In this document: positions 8,431 to 16,946 of the stretch, piece by piece
Position numbering within the stretch: the stretch's first letter is position 1
Layout: each line of letters begins with the position of its first letter
Source: an uncultured Chitinophagaceae bacterium
GTDB lineage: Bacteria; Bacteroidota; Bacteroidia; Chitinophagales; Chitinophagaceae
Reading direction: 5' to 3'
DNA length: 23,188 nt
Assembly (NCBI GenBank): GCA_946885335.1
Contig: CAMPGG010000017.1
Location: 1-23,188 of the forward strand
Position numbers and translations under genes: made by a program
Notes under the pieces: model-generated
What the model was told of the DNA's origin: nothing
Databases searched by the model: none
The model's input: the letters and a program-made list of their open reading frames with translations, nothing else

Positions 8431-9168
8431 ATGAGTAATCCAATACAGGCATTTGTTGAAGAAAGAGCCCAAAGAGTTAGCAATAATAAAAATAACGAAT
8501 CATTACAAGAAGCAGCAGTTGCCTTTAATGTCGAATCAAACCGTGCACAATATTCTTATAATTTTTCCTGGATGGGCAGACCAATCATTCAATATCCGCA
8601 GGATATGATTGCCATGCAGGAAATTATCTGGGAAATAAAACCGGATTATATTATTGAAACTGGCATTGCACATGGCGGCTCATTAATTTATTATGCTTCA
8701 TTACTTGAATTGATAGGTCATGGAGAAGTTATAGGAATTGATATCGATATCCGGGAGCACAATCGCAAGGAGATTGAAGCTCACCCTATGATGAAAAGAA
8801 TAAAAATGTTACAGGGCTCCTCTATAGATAAAAAAAATGTTGAAGAAATTAAAAACCTGGTAGGGGACAATAAAAAAATTATTGTATGCCTGGATTCTAA
8901 CCACACACATGAACATGTGATGAGTGAATTGGAATTATACAGCCCATTTGTTAGTACAGGATCTTACATTGTTGTTTTTGATACAATTGTAGAAGATTTA
9001 CCTGAAGGTTATTTTTCTCAAAAGCGTCCCTGGGGCATTTCAAATAATCCTAAGACTGCCGTTCAGCAATTTCTGAAAGAGAATGACAACTTTGTAGTTG
9101 ATGAACAAATTGATAATAAGCTTTTGATCAGTGTAGCACCACAGGGATATCTGAAAAGAATAAAATAA
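8431..9168 (+). CDS. CmcI/cephalosporin-hydroxylase-family O-methyltransferase
   Basis: A 245-residue class I SAM-dependent enzyme of the CmcI family, whose members include sugar O-methyltransferases. Visible features are FSWMGRPIIQYPQD (45-58), the SAM loop IIETGIAHGGSL (74-85), IGIDIDIREHN (101-111) and CLDSNHTHEHV (153-163). Asp155, with an acidic residue near VVFDT (181-185), is placed to bind metal as in CmcI-like enzymes. It starts three bases after the reductase gene. In this setting it most likely O-methylates the new sugar or a residue in the glycan. The common database name 'cephalosporin hydroxylase' is misleading; nothing here points to antibiotic synthesis. Confidence 0.83.
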   Translation: MSNPIQAFVEERAQRVSNNKNNESLQEAAVAFNVESNRAQYSYNFSWMGRPIIQYPQDMIAMQEIIWEIKPDYIIETGIAHGGSLIYYASLLELIGHGEVIGIDIDIREHNRKEIEAHPMMKRIKMLQGSSIDKKNVEEIKNLVGDNKKIIVCLDSNHTHEHVMSELELYSPFVSTGSYIVVFDTIVEDLPEGYFSQKRPWGISNNPKTAVQQFLKENDNFVVDEQIDNKLLISVAPQGYLKRIK

Positions 9169-9174
9169 TTAAAG

Positions 9175-10206
9175 ATGGATCATAGCAGCCCATATGTAAG
9201 TTTTTGCTTTACTACATACAAAAGAAAGGATTATTTAAAGAGTACATTAGAAAGCGTAAGGGCTCAAACCTTTTCCAATTTTGAAGCGATTATATCTGAT
9301 AATGATCCTGAACAATCAGGCAGATCTGTTGTGGAAGGAATGAATGACAGCAGGTTTAAATACTTCCCTAACGAAGAAAACCTGGGGATGAAGAAAAGCT
9401 TTAATAAAAGCCTGGAAAGATCCAGCGGAGAATATATTGTTATGATTGCTGATGATGATCCGGTATATCCTGAAATGCTGGAAACATTAATGCGACTGAA
9501 AGATCAGCATCCTGAGTATGGAATGTTTTTGGGCGCTTGTAATTGGTTTTGTACACATCCGCAAATTGCAAAGCTTTACAAACTTAAAGTTGGAACTAAT
9601 TCAATGTTAGCTGAAAAAGAAATTGATACGGTAGAAACTTATTCGGCTAGTGATTTTCTGATTAATTTTTTCAACTTCAATATCTTTCCTACATACTTGT
9701 GGTCAACTGGTATGATTAAGCGGGAAATTTTAATTGAGAAAGGCGGAGTGCCAGATTATAATACTGCATTTCTTGGCGATTATGCTTATTTAAGCGTATT
9801 GGCATCCCATTCAGGATGTGTTGTTATAAACAGGGCTTTAGGGCACCAGACTATACACACGCAGAATTTCGGCCGGGCACAAAATGAACAGATCAAAACT
9901 GCGGCTGTAAATTTTATTGATTATGTTTCTGCCAAAATAAATGGCGTAAAGGATTGGCCAAAAATAGAGAAGCATATGCAAAAATTTGTTGCGCTCTGGG
10001 TTGTAACTCATTTAAATTTTCTTCATAGGTATTATAAGTTATTTCCCCCTGAAGAACCTGTTAACCTTAACGCTATAGAAAAAGATATTTTTAAGCAGGA
10101 TTTTATGCAACCATTCAAAATAAAATTCTTACTCAAAAAGCACACACCTTTATTGCATGACTTTATGGTTTTGCAAAAGAAAAAGTTTAAAAAGGTGCTT
10201 AGTTAA
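9175..10206 (+). CDS. Family 2 glycosyltransferase
   Basis: A GT-A fold transferase of 343 residues, with no signal peptide and no obvious membrane helix. The N-terminal half shows VSFCFTTYKRKDYLKSTLES (8-27), AIISDNDP, NEENLGMKKSFNKSL, and the metal-binding acidic cluster IADDDP (91-96, the DxD equivalent). The C-terminal part is variable and basic (LQKKKFKKVLS), consistent with contact to the inner face of the membrane. It follows the O-methyltransferase gene by six bases and precedes a second GT2 gene by two. Donor and acceptor are unknown; it is a candidate to use the CDP-sugar made by the upstream genes. Confidence 0.87.
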   Translation: MDHSSPYVSFCFTTYKRKDYLKSTLESVRAQTFSNFEAIISDNDPEQSGRSVVEGMNDSRFKYFPNEENLGMKKSFNKSLERSSGEYIVMIADDDPVYPEMLETLMRLKDQHPEYGMFLGACNWFCTHPQIAKLYKLKVGTNSMLAEKEIDTVETYSASDFLINFFNFNIFPTYLWSTGMIKREILIEKGGVPDYNTAFLGDYAYLSVLASHSGCVVINRALGHQTIHTQNFGRAQNEQIKTAAVNFIDYVSAKINGVKDWPKIEKHMQKFVALWVVTHLNFLHRYYKLFPPEEPVNLNAIEKDIFKQDFMQPFKIKFLLKKHTPLLHDFMVLQKKKFKKVLS

Positions 10207-10208
10207 AC

Positions 10209-11213
10209 ATGGCCAGGTACAATATCATATTACCAGTACGTAATGGTGGCAATTATTTTAAAGAATGCATAAACAGCATACTTCAGCAATCTCTACCAGA
10301 TTTTAAATTGAAGGTGCTTGATAATTGCAGTACGGATGGTTCATTAGAATGGATCAAAAACATTGATGATGATCGTATTGAAATATATCCTGCTTCATCC
10401 CCACTTAGTATTGAAGAAAATTGGGGCAGGATCATTTCTATTCCTAAAGAAGAATTTATTACTCTTATTGGTCATGATGATATTTTGCATCATAACTACC
10501 TTTCTATTATTGACGACTTAATAAATAAATATCCGGAAGCCAGTTTATATCAAACCCACTTCAGGTATATTGATGCGTCAGGAAATGCTCTCAGGCTTTG
10601 TAAACCAATGGACGAAATTCAAAGTGCCCCGGAATTTTTGTCTTTCTTTTTGATGAATATGATTGATGTGATGGGTACAGGTTTTATGATGCGATCAAAG
10701 GATTATGATGAAATTGGTGGAATACCTGCTTATCCAAATTTATTATTTGCTGATTTTGAACTTTGGATAAATCTTACGAAAAAAGGGTTTAAAGCCACGG
10801 CAATGGAGGAGTGCTTTTCTTATCGATTACATAGCAGTGCAACAACCAAATCACCGGATATAAAATTTCAACAGGCATTTGCCAGGTTTATTGATTATTT
10901 GCAGAAACTGAATAACTCAGATCCAATAATGCGGTTAGCTATTGAAAGGTATGTCATTCAGTTTATTGGATTTTATGCAAAGGGTTTATCACACAGGCTG
11001 CTTAGAACACCAAAAAATAAACGGGAAGGGTTGTCTGTAAACAGCTTTTTACAACAATGTAAATCCTTTGCAGATTTGCTTGTGCCAGGAAATGATTTTG
11101 ATCCGGAAAAACAGTTTAGTGTCAGGCTGGCAAGTCAAATTGATAGTAATGCTTTAACAAGAAACCTTTTTCTTGCATTTAAAAAAATCAATCCTAAACC
11201 AGTTTATTCATAA
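10209..11213 (+). CDS. Family 2 glycosyltransferase
   Basis: A 334-residue GT-A glycosyltransferase. Motifs are YNIILPVRNGGNYFKECINS (4-23), KVLDNCSTDGSLEW (35-48), and the metal-binding LIGHDDIL (86-93) that stands for the DxD. A later DFELWINL segment resembles the acceptor or catalytic-base region of GT2 enzymes. It is similar in length and layout to the preceding GT2 but not a close copy. It starts two bases after the stop of its neighbour, so the two are probably translated together. The sugar transferred cannot be read from the sequence. Confidence 0.87.
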   Translation: MARYNIILPVRNGGNYFKECINSILQQSLPDFKLKVLDNCSTDGSLEWIKNIDDDRIEIYPASSPLSIEENWGRIISIPKEEFITLIGHDDILHHNYLSIIDDLINKYPEASLYQTHFRYIDASGNALRLCKPMDEIQSAPEFLSFFLMNMIDVMGTGFMMRSKDYDEIGGIPAYPNLLFADFELWINLTKKGFKATAMEECFSYRLHSSATTKSPDIKFQQAFARFIDYLQKLNNSDPIMRLAIERYVIQFIGFYAKGLSHRLLRTPKNKREGLSVNSFLQQCKSFADLLVPGNDFDPEKQFSVRLASQIDSNALTRNLFLAFKKINPKPVYS

Positions 11214-11237
11214 AACTAATAGAGTAACAAAACTGAA

Positions 11238-12122
11238 ATGGATGTCTCCATCATCATCATCAATTACAACACGTTTCAACTTACATCGGAATGTATCCGT
11301 TCAGTAATTGCGTTTACTAAAGAAATAAGTTACGAGATCATTTTGGTTGATAATGCCTCTACGGAATGTGATGCTGATATATTCAGGGAGAAATTTCCGG
11401 AAATCATTTTGGTTAAAAGCCAAAAGAACGGAGGTTTTGCATATGGAAACAATTTGGGTATTGAAAATGCTTCAGGGGAATTTATACTCCTGTTAAACAG
11501 CGATACGATTTTAACGGAAGACTCAATATCTAAAACGGTAGAATACGCTTCCCAAAATCCCAATGCAGGTGTAATTGGTTGCCGGATGATATTTCCGGAT
11601 GGAGATATACAATACACGGCCCGTCGTTTCAGAAGTATCCAATGGGAACTGCTGGATTTGTTTCGATTTATTCCAATGCTTATTCCATATAAGAGCAGGG
11701 CAAGACTTATGTTGGGAAAATATTTTCGGCATGACGAAAATATAAATTGTGATTGGGTCAACGGGGCATTTTTTTTATTCCCAAAAAAAATATTATCCCG
11801 GTTACCGGGGAACAAGTTAGATGATCGCTTTTTTATGTATGGAGAAGATCATCTCTGGTGTGCCCAAATAAAAAAGCTTGGTTACAACATTCTTTTTTTT
11901 GCCGGTACAACTATCGTACATATTAACAGTGGAAGTACCCAGATAGAAAGGCAATTGGATCTTCGTAAAACCATGATGAAACATGAACTGGAAATTATGA
12001 AATGGCGAAAGGGTAGTGGATTGTATTTTATAATTTTTTCCCTGATTTATAAAATCAAGGAAGGTTCCCGCAACTTCATTAAAAGATTGGTATATAAATC
12101 TTCAGGTAGATTGATCAGGTAA
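11238..12122 (+). CDS. Family 2 glycosyltransferase, WbbL/rhamnosyltransferase-like
   Basis: A 294-residue GT2 enzyme with the full set of motifs of the rhamnosyltransferase-like (WbbL) group: VSIIIINYNT (3-12), ILVDNAST (35-42), NGGFAYGNN (64-72), LLNSDT (85-90, the DxD equivalent), DWVNGAFFL (172-180) and FFMYGEDHLWC (198-208), which carries the catalytic-base acidic pair. Such enzymes often transfer 6-deoxyhexoses, which suits the 6-deoxysugar pathway upstream; this is inference. It ends the plus-strand run after the largest internal gap (24 bases). Its last 21 bases overlap the end of the minus-strand glycosyltransferase gene. Confidence 0.88.
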   Translation: MDVSIIIINYNTFQLTSECIRSVIAFTKEISYEIILVDNASTECDADIFREKFPEIILVKSQKNGGFAYGNNLGIENASGEFILLLNSDTILTEDSISKTVEYASQNPNAGVIGCRMIFPDGDIQYTARRFRSIQWELLDLFRFIPMLIPYKSRARLMLGKYFRHDENINCDWVNGAFFLFPKKILSRLPGNKLDDRFFMYGEDHLWCAQIKKLGYNILFFAGTTIVHINSGSTQIERQLDLRKTMMKHELEIMKWRKGSGLYFIIFSLIYKIKEGSRNFIKRLVYKSSGRLIR

Positions 12123-13226
12123 TGATTGAATGGCCTGCTCAATAATATTTTCCCATTTATAATATTGATAATAGGAGGGTGGTGTTTCTGAATGGTCATC
12201 TGCATATTCAACAATTGCCTTTGTAAAAATTTCAACATCTCCATCCGGTACTATCACCAGTTTATTTCCGCAAACTTCTTTTTGTACACCGGTAGCCCCA
12301 CTGGTCGTGCTGATGACCGTGGTGTTAAACCCGATAGATTCAATGACCTTCGTTTTTATACCCCCGCCTGTTACAACCGGATTTAAAAAAAGATCAGCGG
12401 CTTTTATATATTCGCTGATATCTTCTACAAAACCGGTATAAATAATGCGGTGATTTTTGGGATCAGTTTCGTTTGTATAAATTGGATTCATTCCCTTTCC
12501 GCAAATAATAATTTTAAAGGGAAAAGGATTTTCTGTTTCCAGTTTTGGAACAAGCTTATCCCGGATAAATAAAACGGCATCTTCATTCGGTTTGTATGAT
12601 AACAGACCCGAAAATAAAAACAACCTGGTTTCTTCGTTTATACCATACCGTTGTTTTATTGATAGTTGGTAAGATGTTTTTTCCTGGTAATCACTCACGT
12701 TATCGATGCCTGCCGTTACCAGGCAGGTATTTTCCCGGTGTATTCCGAATTCATTCATCATTACCTGCCGGTCTTCTTCCGTTATACAAAATATTTTATC
12801 TGCATTGCGCAGCGTCCACTTCTCATAAACTCTTAAAATGGACCACCACCATTTTCCCATAGATCGAAAACGCTGGTACTCTATATTATGCGTATGTATA
12901 ACAGTACATATTCCTGTCAGCCATTGAAGGATCATGGCCAGCCAGCCATAATATGGATGCTCCCATATAATGGCATCATATTTATTTTTTTTAATTAAAG
13001 AATGTATTTGCCACACAAGGCCAATGTCAATATACCGTGTTCTTTGTTTGTCCAGGTAAGGCAAAAAAGTATAAGCATCCTCTTTCCCTGGTTTATTATC
13101 TCCTGTACTGATAACCGACAATGCTGTTCTATTTGACAGGTGACGTGTAAATTCGGCAATATATTTTTGTCCTCCTGAGAAATAGGGGATATACTGGTAA
13201 GGTGCTATGCAGAGGATTTTTCTCAT
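12102..13226 (-). CDS. Family 4 glycosyltransferase
   Basis: A GT-B fold transferase of 374 residues. It has an N-terminal IAPYQYIPYFSGGQKYIAEF segment (7-26), HTHNIEYQRF (111-120), and in the nucleotide-binding half LFSGLLSYKPNEDAVLF (204-220), GFVEDISEYIKAADLFLNP (265-283), and GGGIKTKVIESI (287-298) with the acidic end of the E-x7-E region. I start it at the ATG at 13226, which overlaps the upstream YfhO stop codon as ATGA and leaves the typical MRKILCIAPY opening. An upstream ATG at 13262 would add twelve charged residues and overlap the neighbour by 40 bases. Probable role: glycan assembly on the cytoplasmic side of the membrane. Confidence 0.88.
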   Translation of the reverse strand: MRKILCIAPYQYIPYFSGGQKYIAEFTRHLSNRTALSVISTGDNKPGKEDAYTFLPYLDKQRTRYIDIGLVWQIHSLIKKNKYDAIIWEHPYYGWLAMILQWLTGICTVIHTHNIEYQRFRSMGKWWWSILRVYEKWTLRNADKIFCITEEDRQVMMNEFGIHRENTCLVTAGIDNVSDYQEKTSYQLSIKQRYGINEETRLFLFSGLLSYKPNEDAVLFIRDKLVPKLETENPFPFKIIICGKGMNPIYTNETDPKNHRIIYTGFVEDISEYIKAADLFLNPVVTGGGIKTKVIESIGFNTTVISTTSGATGVQKEVCGNKLVIVPDGDVEIFTKAIVEYADDHSETPPSYYQYYKWENIIEQAIQSLPDQST

Positions 13227-15703
13227 GCAGTTTTTACCAGTTCCCTTTTTCTCTTTACCCATGCCATGGCAAGGCCACCAATAAAAATGAGGAGGATAAA
13301 TATGGATGCGATAAAAGAAATATTATTTCCTGTTTTATACGATGCAGGTTCAAAAATGAAAACTATTTTATGATTTCCGGCCGGCACATTCATGCCTCGT
13401 AATAAATAATTTACTTTATAATAAGGGGTTTTAACGCCATCCAGGTAGGCATTCCATCCATCTGCATAAAATATCTCACTAAACACAGCGAATTGTGGTG
13501 AAGAAGCCTGCGTGGTATATTCAATGGTATCATTATCAAAACGTGTCATTTGAATAGTAGCCGAAGAATCCCATTGCGGTTGTACTAAACCGGTAGACAG
13601 CTGTTTTTGAATAATAGCGGTATCTTTTGGATTGAAAGTTTCCAGTGCTTTGAATTCCTCTGCAGGTCCGTTAACCAGTTTTACATTTTTCACAAACCAT
13701 GCATTTCCCGCAGCATCCGGGTTCGGAATAACACTTGGTTGCCCTGACTGCTGGTCCTGAACAATGAAGTATTTTGTATTGAGCATGTTCAATACATTCA
13801 TATTGGGTCTGCCGGCAATATATCCTTCTATAACATCCTGGTATATACGCAATTTTGCCGCATGGTATCCACCAATGGATTTATGAAAATAAGAAGTGCG
13901 GGCCTCGTTAAATGCATCCGGGGCACTGTTGAAAACCCTGAAATTGGGATCTTTATCCTGTAAGATGGCTTCATCCGCCGGTGTGCGGTTGAAATTCTCA
14001 AAAGCCAATTCATCCGAGGAGCGGTAATTGTCTTCATTCAAATATTTACTGTCAATAACCAGCATTTCAATAACCGTAACTACCGCCAATACAGCAATTA
14101 CAACCACTGCATTCAGGCTTTTCTTCATATACAGGTATAATATCCCTAACAATACCAATGCAAATAAAAGTGCACGAATGATCTGACCGCCAAACATCGC
14201 TGCCCGGTCTTCTTTCAATCCACTTACAATGAGTCTGCCCATTTCATCACTTCCCTTTTCATCAGTATAAGCCGCCAGGATTTGTGCGTCTATGGGTGAT
14301 GTGTATGACAACGACAAATACATCAAACCAAGCACTGCGAACAAGCCGCCAATGGTATACAGGATCGTTTTGAAGTGTGCTTTGACAAATTCCCTGCTGT
14401 CTGCCCGGAATAATACCTGGTGCAGCGTAATAACTGCCATAACGGGAATGGTTACCTGCGTAATGATCAGTGCCATGGAAGGCGCCCTGAACTTATTATA
14501 CATTGGCAGGAATTCAAACAGAAACGTATTGAAGCCTTCCAGGTTTTTACCAAAAGACATCAGGATACCTAATACAGAAACGGATAAAAGCGCCCATTTC
14601 ATTGGATTTTTAATAATTACAAACCCTATCAGCGCAAGTAATGTAACTAATACACCATAGTAAACTGGTCCCGATGTACTTTCCAAACCTCCCCAGTATT
14701 TGGGCAGGCCGGAAGCTAATTGAATAGCGTTGCTTTCAGGAATGCCTCTTTGTGCAAGTTTGGAAACTACAGCCGAATTCTCATCCAACGTTTCACCACT
14801 GCTGCCACCCAACGCAGTTGGCATCAGCATGGTTACAATTTCATATACACTGTTGCTGTATTGAAAAGCGTAATCTGTATCCAGGCCGCTGGTTTTTACT
14901 TCTGTCACATTTCCACCGGCCACTTCCAGGTTCTTACCACCACGCATAGTCGATTTGCTGTATTCATATGTGGTCATCAGCGCTAATGCACTACCGGCCA
15001 CTCCTGCAATGGCCGCTACGGCTGCGAGTGCTAATGCAATGGCCATGTGCTTGTATTCTTTTTGTCTTATCCACTGTACAAAATAGGCTATGGTTATACC
15101 AATGATGATAATGAAACCATAATAATTTACCTGGGGATGGTTTACACCTATTTCCATATATGCAGCCAGTGTTGCGATAGCAATGCCAATCCAATATCTT
15201 TTTTCATAAATATGGATGATACCGGCGAGCAGCGCTGGTAAATAGGCAATGGCCAGCATTTTTGTTTCATGGCCCGCATTTATTATGACCGGGTTATAGG
15301 TTGAAAAGGCAAAAGCAAGACTCCCAAAAATACCGATGTATGGATTGATGCGCAATGCTATGCAAAGAAGGTAAAAACAAATACTGGCAAGCAGGAAAAA
15401 GTTTGCTGGTTTTGGTAAACCAACTGTGATGATCTTAGTTATATCAGGCATCAGGCTTTTTCCTTCCATAGCTACCTGGTAGTTAGGCATGCCACTGAAC
15501 AGGTTTGTGTTCCATAAGGGGAAATGACCCGTACGCTCTTTATATTCAAAAGCTCCCTGCGACATCCCTTTCCATCCAACAATATCGTGCTGACTTAACA
15601 CATCGCCTTGCAATGCAGGCAGGTTAAATAAGCAGGAAACAACCAGGAAACAAATGATTGCCACCAGGTGTGGGAGCAATTTAGAGAATATGCCATTCTT
15701 CAT
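13223..15703 (-). CDS. YfhO-family polytopic membrane protein
   Basis: An 826-residue integral membrane protein. The first helix (about 11-30) is followed by the conserved loop QGDVLSQHDIVGWKGMSQG (32-50), with Asp/His residues in the place used by GT-C glycosyltransferases, then GHFPLWNTNLFSGMP (59-73). About a dozen further hydrophobic segments run to residue 550 (for example 101-117, 172-188, 221-242, 347-364, 408-430, 448-467, 506-526, 531-550). A large soluble region with the YfhO-typical GGYHAAKLRIYQ (611-622) follows, and a last helix lies near 797-816. Firmicute YfhO proteins glycosylate cell-wall polymers from lipid-linked sugars. Here the linked GT4 gene suggests a similar surface-glycosylation role, which is inference. 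Confidence 0.88.
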   Translation of the reverse strand: MKNGIFSKLLPHLVAIICFLVVSCLFNLPALQGDVLSQHDIVGWKGMSQGAFEYKERTGHFPLWNTNLFSGMPNYQVAMEGKSLMPDITKIITVGLPKPANFFLLASICFYLLCIALRINPYIGIFGSLAFAFSTYNPVIINAGHETKMLAIAYLPALLAGIIHIYEKRYWIGIAIATLAAYMEIGVNHPQVNYYGFIIIIGITIAYFVQWIRQKEYKHMAIALALAAVAAIAGVAGSALALMTTYEYSKSTMRGGKNLEVAGGNVTEVKTSGLDTDYAFQYSNSVYEIVTMLMPTALGGSSGETLDENSAVVSKLAQRGIPESNAIQLASGLPKYWGGLESTSGPVYYGVLVTLLALIGFVIIKNPMKWALLSVSVLGILMSFGKNLEGFNTFLFEFLPMYNKFRAPSMALIITQVTIPVMAVITLHQVLFRADSREFVKAHFKTILYTIGGLFAVLGLMYLSLSYTSPIDAQILAAYTDEKGSDEMGRLIVSGLKEDRAAMFGGQIIRALLFALVLLGILYLYMKKSLNAVVVIAVLAVVTVIEMLVIDSKYLNEDNYRSSDELAFENFNRTPADEAILQDKDPNFRVFNSAPDAFNEARTSYFHKSIGGYHAAKLRIYQDVIEGYIAGRPNMNVLNMLNTKYFIVQDQQSGQPSVIPNPDAAGNAWFVKNVKLVNGPAEEFKALETFNPKDTAIIQKQLSTGLVQPQWDSSATIQMTRFDNDTIEYTTQASSPQFAVFSEIFYADGWNAYLDGVKTPYYKVNYLLRGMNVPAGNHKIVFIFEPASYKTGNNISFIASIFILLIFIGGLAMAWVKRKRELVKTA

Positions 15704-15776
15704 ACCTTATATATTAAGCTGACAAAATAATGGTATTTTGAATTAATAAGATATAGTACCGGTAAATTAATCGTTA

Positions 15777-16148
15777 ATGAATGTTACAAAACCCGAAAGT
15801 TGGTTTATTCCTGTTACCGGTTTATTTTATATTTGGAAGATGAGATGGCTGCTTTTTCTATCCCGCCTTGCTTTAATTTGTAATCTTTTTTTCCTGTTGT
15901 CTGCATCATTGCAAGTTTATGATTGGGCACAGAACAGCGAAGTGAACAGTACCATCCTGATCATAGGATATTTCCTGGCGCTAATATTAAATCCGCTTAC
16001 AAACCTGTTTTATTTGTTGGTAATTATGCTGCGAAAGAAATTAACAGCATCCGTGCCGTTGTGGTTGATCATTTCCAATATCATTTTCCTGGTGATCCAA
16101 TTGCTATTTATAATTTATTTAACCGCATCAAATAACCCGGCGCCATGA
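15777..16148 (+). CDS. Small membrane protein of unknown function
   Basis: I do not recognise this 123-residue protein. It has three hydrophobic stretches: about 24-45 (LLFLSRLALICNLFFLLSAS), a long one at 58-84 (STILIIGYFLALILNPLTNL), and 93-117. There are no Cys pairs and no motif I can name. The start is uncertain: the ATG at 15777 gives the length stated, while an in-frame ATG at 15840 would give 102 residues opening MRWLLFLSR directly before the first helix, which looks more natural. The stop codon overlaps the start of the queuosine-precursor transporter gene as ATGA, so the two are likely translated together and may work together. The 73 bases upstream show no full TTTG-N19-21-TAnnTTTG promoter. 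Confidence 0.72.
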   Translation: MNVTKPESWFIPVTGLFYIWKMRWLLFLSRLALICNLFFLLSASLQVYDWAQNSEVNSTILIIGYFLALILNPLTNLFYLLVIMLRKKLTASVPLWLIISNIIFLVIQLLFIIYLTASNNPAP

Positions 16149-16945
16149 TCAGGACCATTATTCATCAAAAACCATCCAGGCTGTTTTTAATTTTGGGAGG
16201 ATTTTTTATAGCCAATGCATTGATTGCGGAGATCATCGGCGTAAAAATATTTTCGCTTGAAAAAACACTGGGTTTATTACCGCTGGATCTGAAATTATTT
16301 GGCAATGTGCTTTCCATTAATTTAACGGCTGGTGTTTTATTGTGGCCTGTTGTATTTGTTATGACGGATATCATCAATGAATATTATGGTCAAAAAGGTG
16401 TTCGCTTTCTTTCTTTTCTTACTGCAGGCCTGATCATTTTTGCATTTATTGTTTTTTATGGCGCAATGAAACTGGTGCCTGCCGATTTTTTTATCAGCAG
16501 CAAAGAAGGCAGTGGTGTACCGGATATGGAAAAAGCTTATAAGGGCGTTTTGGGGCAGGGGAGTAATATCATCATCGGTTCGCTGGTTGCATTTGTATTA
16601 AGCCAGTTGGTGGATGTATTTGTTTTTCATCGCATCAAAAAAATAACAGGTGAAAAAAAGATATGGTTAAGAGCAACCGGGTCAACACTGGTATCGCAAT
16701 TTATTGACAGTTTCGTGGTATTGTTCATTGCGTTTTATATTGGAAGCCGTATCAATAATCAGCAAGGAGATTTTGTGTGGCCATTTAGTTTATTCATAGC
16801 CGTTGGCGTGGTGAATTATATTTATAAATTTTTTATGGCAGTTCTTTTAACACCTGTCATTTACCTGGCACACAGGTGGATCGATCGTTACCTGGGGCAT
16901 GAACTGGCCACAGAAATGAAAGAAGCAGCAATGAAAGATGAATAA
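16145..16945 (+). CDS. yhhQ: Queuosine precursor transporter (YhhQ/QPTR family)
   Basis: An inner-membrane transporter of 266 residues for queuosine precursors (7-cyano- or 7-aminomethyl-7-deazaguanine), used for tRNA wobble modification. Family signatures are TDIINEYYGQKGVR (about 74-87) with its conserved acidic residues and Gly, RATGSTLVSQFIDSF (about 177-191), and a set of about six hydrophobic helices. The long loop after YGAMKLVPADFF, with its charged GSGVPDMEKAY segment, also fits the Bacteroidota form of the family. It is coupled by an ATGA overlap to the small membrane gene upstream. Its stop codon is separated by one base from the stop of the convergent NUDIX gene. Confidence 0.9.
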   Translation: MIRTIIHQKPSRLFLILGGFFIANALIAEIIGVKIFSLEKTLGLLPLDLKLFGNVLSINLTAGVLLWPVVFVMTDIINEYYGQKGVRFLSFLTAGLIIFAFIVFYGAMKLVPADFFISSKEGSGVPDMEKAYKGVLGQGSNIIIGSLVAFVLSQLVDVFVFHRIKKITGEKKIWLRATGSTLVSQFIDSFVVLFIAFYIGSRINNQQGDFVWPFSLFIAVGVVNYIYKFFMAVLLTPVIYLAHRWIDRYLGHELATEMKEAAMKDE

Positions 16946-16946
16946 T

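Noticed and set aside
8431..9168. Beta-lactam (cephamycin) biosynthesis gene suggested by the CmcI family name
   Set aside because: No other beta-lactam pathway genes are present; the sugar-gene context and family breadth favour a sugar O-methyltransferase.
11330..11815. A 161-codon open frame on the minus strand inside the WbbL-like GT2 gene
   Set aside because: It lies entirely opposite a gene with all family motifs, has no recognisable domain, and its composition is what antisense reading of an AT-rich gene gives.
12111..12123. The 13 bases at the end of the GT2 gene repeat those at the end of the first T9SS gene (867-879)
   Set aside because: A few exact 13-base matches are expected by chance in a 23 kb AT-rich window; the genes are not related and no inverted partner is present here.
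14292..14660. A 122-codon open frame on the plus strand inside the YfhO gene
   Set aside because: It is antisense to a well-supported membrane protein and shows no domain or start signal.
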